Below the pieces are notes generated by a model that worked only from the letters and a program-made list of their open reading frames with translations, ran no database searches and was not told the origin of the DNA. Position numbers and translations under genes: made by a program. Shown one piece after another: positions 58,181 through 64,000 of a stretch of DNA of 64,000 bases (position 1 is the stretch's first letter; every line of letters begins with the position of its first letter). The DNA is from Lactarius indigo (taxonomy: Eukaryota; Basidiomycota; Agaricomycetes; Russulales; Russulaceae), in assembly GCA_025766275.1 (NCBI GenBank), contig JAFKAC010000050.1, positions 124,001 through 188,000 of the forward strand, read 5' to 3'.

Positions 58181-58425
58181 TTAGGAGGAAGCGAGACAAC
58201 CGTCTCAGGCTGTGTACCGGTGAGACACACATAGCGGTGTGTTGGCATCGCTCCTAGTCTGCAAGACAAATAGGCCGAGTTAGGAAGAAGCGAGACAACA
58301 GTCTCAGGCTCTGTACCAGGCGAGACACACATAGCGGTGTGTCGGCGTCGCTCCTAGTCTGCGAGACCAATAGGCCGAGTTAGGAAGAAGCGAGAAAACC
58401 GTCCCAGGCTCTGTACCAAGGAGCC
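58181..58425. repeat. Tandem repeat, 98-100-bp unit, about 2.5 copies
   Basis: Units start at about 58181, 58279 and 58379, each with GAAGCGAGA(C/A)AAC and GTGTGT(T/C)GGC(A/G)TCGCTCC, followed by ATAGGCCGAGTTAGGA. The last unit is partial. Within each unit ACACACATAGCGGTGTGT is a hairpin. Confidence 0.88.
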
Positions 58426-58619
58426 CAGCAACCGCGTAGACCACCCCAAGTCCACCCGACATCCTCGAGGCGCTATAGAGCGCAATTGCGATCGAGTATT
58501 CACAACTTTGGGTCCCTGTTGCTAGGATTCGCGCCGGTAACTGCCCAGTGAGATTAGCGACTGCGACCTCGAAAGTACCGAACTGCGTCGGTCGACATCA
58601 AACGTGCTTCGTACCAGTA

Positions 58620-59590
58620 GTGTCACGGACGCTCTATTTTTGCCTCATTTTTCTGTATTTTTACGGATTTATTGGGTAAAGATAGGAGTTTCCAACGTTG
58701 CGTCAAACATCCAAGTCCTTATCATTAGATATGATAAGATGGTTAGTCACGTGACGCCAACATGTGCACCCACAAGCACGTGACCCTGGGATAGTAACTT
58801 CCTTATCGAATGTTACCTCTTTAGGTCACTTTCCATATCAGTATAGTAGTTTCTCATTGGACGATAAGCAGGGAACATTCTAGATAGTTCTAGACTACGT
58901 TGTCATAGGGTTGTGACTCATAGATAAGGACACGTCACTGATCTGTCAGCGTTAATGACTGTGCATCAGTCAGCACAATAAGATAACGCTATTATTAGAC
59001 ACGACGCGTCAGCGCCTGACTCATTACTATTACACATACCTTTAGTAACAAGGTTCCGTAGTAATTCGAACTCAGCCGCAGCATAGTATATAAACCCTCA
59101 TGTAGCGTCCTGAGTGGAACCAACTTGTCCTCTTGGTTCTCCACTCAGGTGCGCATTTCCTTGTATTTCCCTTACTCTTCTCCAATGTTAACTTGTCCTC
59201 TTGGTTCTCCACTCAGCGTACCACTGCGTGATCACCTGACCTTTGGTCTTGCATAAAGACCTCATGTGTGTCTATTCTCCGCAGTGACTGTACGTTCGGC
59301 GCGTGACTTGTCTCCGCGCTAGGCTTGGGTGTATACCAGTTCAGTTCACTTACCTTCACCTTGGTCTAGTTGTACGCGATAAGTCATACCGCTACATTAG
59401 GACAAGTTCTCCCTTCACACGCCCCTTCATTTTACCGGCGATATTCTTTTACCCTTCTAGGTGGTTGACGACCACAAGTCCCTTGTGTTATCCACCTCAC
59501 TCTTTGCCTGTGGACCTTCGTACGCAGAATCTGCACTATCTTGGTACAACTCTATTGTCCGTAAAGTCGGCATAGATTGTGCTTGCCTAT
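58620..59590 (+). repeat. Putative gypsy 5' LTR with TATA box and intron-like unit
   Basis: TATATAAACC at 59087 is a TATA box. About 40 bp downstream, AACTTGTCCTCTTGGTTCTC (then CACTCAG) occurs twice (about 59122-59148 and 59190-59216). The first copy is followed by GTGCGC and the second ends in CAG, so 59149-59216 has the form of a 68-nt GT...AG intron with TGTTAAC as a possible branch site. The right border is a guess. Confidence 0.55.
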
Positions 59591-59931
59591 AGGCGTTCTA
59601 TCTGGTCATCAGTAGAACGTTTGGGTACTGCTTGCAGAACTGGTCACCATGCCAGATAAGCTGCAAGTGGAAGAGAAGCCTGCCAGGCCTAGCCTGCGAC
59701 AGCTGTACGCGAAGTAAACAGAAAAGTTTGAGAGCGCTTCGGCGTGAGAGGCAGCCAACAGGTCGAGAAGACTGAGGCAGACAGCCTTGTGGCTCTACAC
59801 ATTTCCTTACCCTACTCCTGAGTGTTCCGTTATCGCCGCAGCCTCGCGCAGTGTGAAACATCACTGTGTATTGGTCTTGCTTGATCGGACTCTCCAGTCA
59901 CCTTCGACTTAGCGTTTCGCGGTCGTCGTAA
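59591..59931 (+). other. Gypsy leader with short ORF and block shared with copia-2
   Basis: An ATG at 59649 in ACCATGC context opens 22 codons (MPDKLQVEEKPARPSLRQLY). A GTAAAC donor-like site (59714) overlaps its end. Positions 59748-59789 match the copia-2 leader at 7723-7764. The leader may be spliced to supply a start codon to the ATG-less frame that follows. Confidence 0.4.
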
Positions 59932-60603
59932 CACGTCGTCACATTACACCACCTCCCCATTTTCAAACTGCCTCGCATATTTGCGAACGTTCGTCAGCGT
60001 CTTCGACGTATCTTCCGGAGGAGACAGGAAACAGTCCTACCTGTCCCAGCGCCCCCGTCACCCCCACGTTCTTATTTCACTCCCAATCTAGCCTCTGCCT
60101 CGGCATCGCTACACGTACAGGGAGCAGGTCAATCGTCCTCTGACCCAATCCCTTCACCCCGTTTCGCATCCCCAACTCCGACAGTAGCTTCGGAGCACTC
60201 CTACCACTCGGCGCACTCCTCCTCCAACGAGACACTCGTTGACGACCCCCACGCACCACCTGTAGTTTATCAGCAAGAATTATTTGCTGGTGAAGAAGTC
60301 CACTACAGGTTCTCTCTAGAAGGCGAACCCCAGAACGACGCGGAAGCATACGTCCGCGCCATCTATTACGACAGAGATTTTCGTTTCGCCCTTCTAGAAC
60401 TCCATGGAGCATTCGGCCTTGTTGCAGGCACCCCTTTCACCGTCCCTCAGCTGATCGCCTTCGCGGCAGCACTAGTCCCCGAACTTTCTCCTCCCCCATC
60501 CGTCCACTCCCACGATAGCTCCCAAAGGGAAGCAGAGAGCAGCACAAGCTCAAGCTCAGTATCCCACAGGAGTAACGTCCAAGTACAGAACGATCCTCTC
60601 TAA
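59932..60603 (+). CDS. Gypsy pre-Gag open frame without ATG
   Basis: A 223-codon open frame lacks any Met codon. It encodes a Ser/Pro-rich part (GAGQSSSDPIPSPRFASPTP), then a folded-looking part (YRFSLEGEPQNDAEAYVRAI, RFALLELHGAFGLV, TPFTVPQLIAFAAALVPEL) and stops at 60601-60603. It overlaps by about 100 bp the open frame leading into gag. It is likely the N-terminal part of Gag, reached by splicing or ribosomal frameshifting, or a single indel separates it. Lack of ATG argues that a 5' exon supplies the start. Confidence 0.5.
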   Translation, partial: HVVTLHHLPIFKLPRIFANVRQRLRRIFRRRQETVLPVPAPPSPPRSYFTPNLASASASLHVQGAGQSSSDPIPSPRFASPTPTVASEHSYHSAHSSSNETLVDDPHAPPVVYQQELFAGEEVHYRFSLEGEPQNDAEAYVRAIYYDRDFRFALLELHGAFGLVAGTPFTVPQLIAFAAALVPELSPPPSVHSHDSSQREAESSTSSSSVSHRSNVQVQNDPL

Positions 60604-60739
60604 AGAAGAAAAAGAGTGGATCAAGAACTTCGACAACTGGGACGACTTCGACGAAGACGAACAGCTTCGCCTCATCGAAGACAGAAGGGAGTCGATAAAA
60701 AAGTACGAGGAAAGAAAGAGACAAGACGAGTTAGACAAG

Positions 60740-61963
60740 ATGTCCGCCGCCGCCGCCGCTCCCCCACCAACAGCTCCTACTCCGCCCCCAACTCTCAACG
60801 ACTGCTTGCGCCTTATAAGTGATCTAGGCCAAGTAGTCGGCATACTTACGCAAAAAGTCACGGATTTGACCGCACAGGTTTCAGCAACCGCGGCCAAACC
60901 CAGTGCCAAACACAAGGAAGTAGTGGCCCGCCCCAAAGCCTGGGATGGGAAAGGCAACTCTACAGATGCCCGTCACTTCCTTGCAGCCTTCCATAATTGG
61001 GCAGGCTCACAGCAGGACGCTATGAACACCTGGGACCCGGCCCAGGGTATGTACTTCCGGGCAGAAGACCGCTGGATTATGGCGGTTCTTAACCTTATGG
61101 AAGGGGAAGCCAAGTCATGGGCTCTCCCTTACCTCGAACAACTTCAGTCAAATAACATTCCGTTCGGAAGCTCTTGGGACGAATTCGTCAAAGAGTTCAA
61201 CCGACGGTTCTCGCCCCTCAACACTACTGAGACAGCGAGGGAGCAACTGAAGAAGACAAAACAGGGCCGCGGATCGGTTGCAGAGTACCGATCCGTGTTC
61301 GAACAGTACTCTGGACAGACTGGATGGTCAAAAGCAGACCTCCGCACCCGCTTTTACGATGGTCTTTCAGACCGTGTAAAAGATGCCTTAGCCTTGACGG
61401 ACAAGGCCCACGTCGACTTCGACGACCTCAAACAGGTCTCACAGTCGCTAGATCAGCGACTGAGACAGAGGGACTCGGAGAAGAAGGGCGGTTCGTCTAG
61501 CCAGTCGATCTTGCCCGCAGGCAAGCCGTCCGATCCAGACGCGATGCAAGTTGACGCATCACGTCAGCAGGGATCCGGCACGAGCAAGCCCGCATCCAGC
61601 GGAAAGACCTGGCAGGACTATCAGAAACACATGCAAGGCAAGTGTTACGGGTGTGGGTCTAAGGACCACTCAAAGAAGGATGGAAACCACGAACGCGACG
61701 TGTGCCACCATTGTCAAAAGGTCGGACATAGGGCACCCGTCTGTATGCTCAAATTCATGGGGAAACCTGCCAAAGCGAAAGCTGTGGCCAGTAGTGAGGA
61801 GACCCCCTCCCAACCTTCTTCCAGTCAGTCGGCGGCTTCCACCGCCCAAACAAGTATTCCCGCACCGCCCAAAGCCAATACGTCCCAGGCAGACGTGGCA
61901 AAGTTATTGGCGGCGCTCACAGCCCAACAAGAGCAAATCAACGCTCTTAAAGCGGCTTTTTAG
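60740..61963 (+). CDS. Ty3/gypsy Gag
   Basis: ATG 60740 gives 407 residues, but the frame is open further up to about 60497 (KGKQRAAQAQAQYPTGVTSK), so the true start may be upstream. The capsid domain is typical of gypsy Gag: ARHFLAAFHNWAG, MEGEAKSWALPYLEQL, WDEFVKEFNRRFSPLNTTET, LRTRFYDGLSDRVKDALAL. Two zinc knuckles follow (CYGCGSKDHSKKDG...C, CHHCQKVGHRAPVC). Gag forms the particle and binds element RNA. It ends AAF-TAG at 61961-61963 in a run of five T, directly before pol in the -1 frame. Confidence 0.88.
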   Translation: MSAAAAAPPPTAPTPPPTLNDCLRLISDLGQVVGILTQKVTDLTAQVSATAAKPSAKHKEVVARPKAWDGKGNSTDARHFLAAFHNWAGSQQDAMNTWDPAQGMYFRAEDRWIMAVLNLMEGEAKSWALPYLEQLQSNNIPFGSSWDEFVKEFNRRFSPLNTTETAREQLKKTKQGRGSVAEYRSVFEQYSGQTGWSKADLRTRFYDGLSDRVKDALALTDKAHVDFDDLKQVSQSLDQRLRQRDSEKKGGSSSQSILPAGKPSDPDAMQVDASRQQGSGTSKPASSGKTWQDYQKHMQGKCYGCGSKDHSKKDGNHERDVCHHCQKVGHRAPVCMLKFMGKPAKAKAVASSEETPSQPSSSQSAASTAQTSIPAPPKANTSQADVAKLLAALTAQQEQINALKAAF

Positions 61964-64000
61964 ATCCAGGGGTAGTCATAGCTGCGGACTCCCCCTGTAA
62001 AACAGATACGGTTGACTCGGCCTCGTGTAGTTGTAAGATATGCCTACGATCTCGCCTCGTTTCGGACTCGGACCAATCTGTAATTCCTACGTACCACTTT
62101 GTTTCTGCCTGTAATGTTGATAGTAGTGATGTCTCGGCTTTCTGTTCTGATTCTACATCTACATCTGCCTCGGAGATGAACAATAGTATTAGTGTTCCGA
62201 TTGCTCCACAATTTGTAGCAGCGCCGCAAGTGATGATTTCTGATGCAGCGCTTTCTTCATGTATTATTCCCGAAACAAAAGATAGCAGATCTCATTTTCA
62301 TATTTCTGTTGAATTACAAGGACGTCATCGTACTGTAAAAGTAGCAGCCATGGTAGATTCCGGAGCAACTTCGTTGTTCCTGGACAAAAAGTACGCTGAC
62401 CGCCACAAGATGTTGCAAGTTCCACTGGAGCATCCCATCACCCTCTATAACATAGACGGGACGCTCAACGAAGCCGGCAGTATTACCCATAAAGTAACAC
62501 TCGTCCTCAAAGTCGGCCCTAGTGCAGAGAAGTTCGACTTTATGGTCACTTCACTAGGCCCAGAACGAGTTATACTGGGACTGCCCTGGCTTAGACACCG
62601 GAACCCGCACATAGATTGGCAGGAAGGCACTATGCGTCTCAACTCCAGCGCTGAAATAGCCGCACCGGAGATAGAGATAGAGGTGACGCGCATTATGGCG
62701 AACCGTATGGAACGCCGCCGTCTCCTTGCGGAGAAAGTGTTGGACACAGTTTCTGACGAAGTTTTCTGTTTGGCCGGTTTTACGTACTCTCAGCAGATTG
62801 CGGAGAAAGCGATAACTTCCAAACCTAAGAAAACCTTTGAAGAAATGGTCCCTGAACACTATCGTGACTTCGCAAAAGTCTTCTCTGAGGAAGAGTCCCA
62901 GAGACTCCCTGAGCATCAGCCATGGGACCACGCCATAGACCTAGAACCAGATGCAGTTAAACACTGGAAGGTTAAGACGTACCCCATGTCACCCAGCGAG
63001 CAAGTAGAATTGGATAAATTCTTGGATGAACATATAGGGAAAGGATATTTAGTGCCATCTAAGTCACCTATGGCATCCCCCGTATTCTTCATCAAGAAAA
63101 AGGACGGCAAGCTCCGTCTGGTCCAAGACTATCGGCGTCTTAACAAAATTACCATTAAGAACCGATATCCACTTCCACTTGCTGCCGACATTATTAATAG
63201 GCTTAAGGGAGCTCAATACTTCACTAAATTCGACGTTCGATGGGGATATCACAACATCCGCATCAAAGAAGGCGATGAATGGAAAGGTGCTATTGTTACC
63301 AATAGGGGCCTATACGAGCCAAAAGTCATGTACTTCGGCATGACTAATAGCCCCGCCACCTTCCAAGCCTTGATGAACGCCGTATTTGCTGATCTTATCG
63401 CACAAGGAGAGGTCGCAGTATATATGGATGATATCCTCATCTATAGCAATAACCTTAAACACCATTGCAAGATAGTACGCGAAGTGTTAACACGGTTAGA
63501 GCAATACGACCTCTATCTCAAGCCTGAGAAGTGCGACTTCGAGAAGCAAGAAATGGAGTATCTTGGGATGATTATCCGTCCCGGAGAAGTGCAGATGGAC
63601 CCTGGCAAGGTCTCTGCAGTAAAGGAGTGGCCAACCCCGACTACGCTCAAAGAAGTAAGAGCATTCATCGGGTTTGCCAATTTCTATAGAAGGTTTATCA
63701 AGGACTTCGCGGCTATTGCCCGACCCCTTTATGACCTCACTAAGAAAGATACTCCTTGGATATGGCAGTCTGAACAGCAGAAAGCCTTTGACTTGTTGAA
63801 GGAACGCTTCATACAAGAACCTATTCTTAAGGTTTACAATCCGAACCTTCCAACTAGAGTCGAGGTTGACGCTTCTGGATTTGCTACTGGCGGTATTCTA
63901 ACTCAGAAATACCCGGACGGTCTCTGGCACCCTATTGCGTACCGCTCACAGTCCATGAGCAAAGAAGAACGCAATTATGAGATCTACGACAGAGAAATGC
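61951..64000 (+). CDS. Ty3/gypsy Pol (protease, RT, RNase H start), partial
   Basis: Open in the -1 frame relative to gag from 61951 to the window edge with no stop (683 codons). Domains: aspartic protease with MVDSGATSLFLD (DSG at 62356-62364) and VILGLPWL; reverse transcriptase with KKKDGKLRLVQDYRRLNKIT, TKFDVRWGYHNIRIKEGDEW, FGMTNSPATFQALMN and the catalytic VAVYMDDILIYSN (about 63415); then the RNase H start (EVDASGFATGGILTQ). TSPATFQ is more usual than NSPATFQ, and DLRWGY than DVRWGY, but the catalytic residues are kept. Translation probably needs -1 frameshifting at the T run at the gag stop. Confidence 0.93.
61954..61963 (+). promoter_or_regulatory. Likely -1 frameshift site at the gag stop
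   Basis: The gag end reads GCG GCT TTT TAG. Slipping back one base on T5 gives TTT TTA GAT CCA, which enters pol. The pol frame has its last stop at 61948-61950, only four codons upstream, so the shift must happen in this short overlap. Confidence 0.6.

Larger units (their letters stand above)
58620..64000 (+). mobile_element. Ty3/gypsy retrotransposon, 3' end beyond window
   Basis: A leader/LTR region, gag and most of pol are present in one orientation with order protease, RT, RNase H. Pol is open to the window edge. The LTR start is set at TGTCACGGACGC (58620), because the sequence changes character there and TG is expected; the 3' LTR needed to prove it is outside. The element appears undamaged, unlike most repeats here. 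Confidence 0.85.

Noticed and set aside
58181..58425. Possible CRISPR-like array
   Set aside because: Units are 98-100 bp direct tandem repeats with no unique spacers, in a fungal context.

Overview
This window looks like a transposon-rich, non-syntenic stretch of a filamentous fungal genome, most likely an agaricomycete (Basidiomycota). Reasons: short GT-AG introns of about 45-70 nt; Ty1/copia and Ty3/gypsy elements; a Plavaka-type DNA transposase, a group known mainly from agaricomycetes; a Tet-like 2OG-Fe(II) oxygenase, a degenerate fungal BTB/POZ protein and a JmjC protein. I cannot name the species from sequence alone.

Layout. 1-13.7 kb is a nest of LTR retrotransposons: an intact copia gag-pol tail with its 3' LTR (copia-1), a broken LTR and gypsy Gag fragment, a solo copia LTR, and a second, mutated copia element (copia-2) whose gag is split by another solo LTR. 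13.8-16.1 kb is an unrecognised multi-exon gene, followed by a 480-bp array of GACT/AGTC motifs. 16.6-21.6 kb and 42.8-47.0 kb are two nearly identical arms of a very large inverted repeat. Each arm holds a 389-bp tandem repeat (four units left, two right), a decayed hAT transposase and Hsp70 remnants. The 21.2-kb spacer between the arms carries a decayed Spt5/KOW-like gene, an apparently intact Tet-like dioxygenase gene, a third diverged copy of the arm sequence, a copia remnant, two MITE-like elements, a JmjC gene with one in-frame stop, and a coiled-coil gene whose product starts like a histone H3 tail. Right of the arms are a BTB-like gene (48.3 kb), a decayed coiled-coil gene (51 kb), a Plavaka transposase on the minus strand (51.9-55.5 kb), an 850-bp TIR element, a small three-exon gene (57.4-58.0 kb), and a Ty3/gypsy element that runs off the right edge.

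Main themes. (1) Leaders of the copia LTRs, and of the unrelated gypsy LTR, contain a tandem duplication that forms a 54-68 nt GT...AG intron-like unit; one copia-2 LTR lacks exactly this unit. The copia and gypsy leaders also share a 42-nt homologous block. (2) Many genes are broken by transitions, including CGA-to-TGA stops and wholesale Arg-to-His/Gln/Cys changes in copia-2. This fits decay of methylated cytosines. (3) The inverted-repeat spacer is unusually rich in chromatin-related families. None of these functional links is proven by sequence alone.
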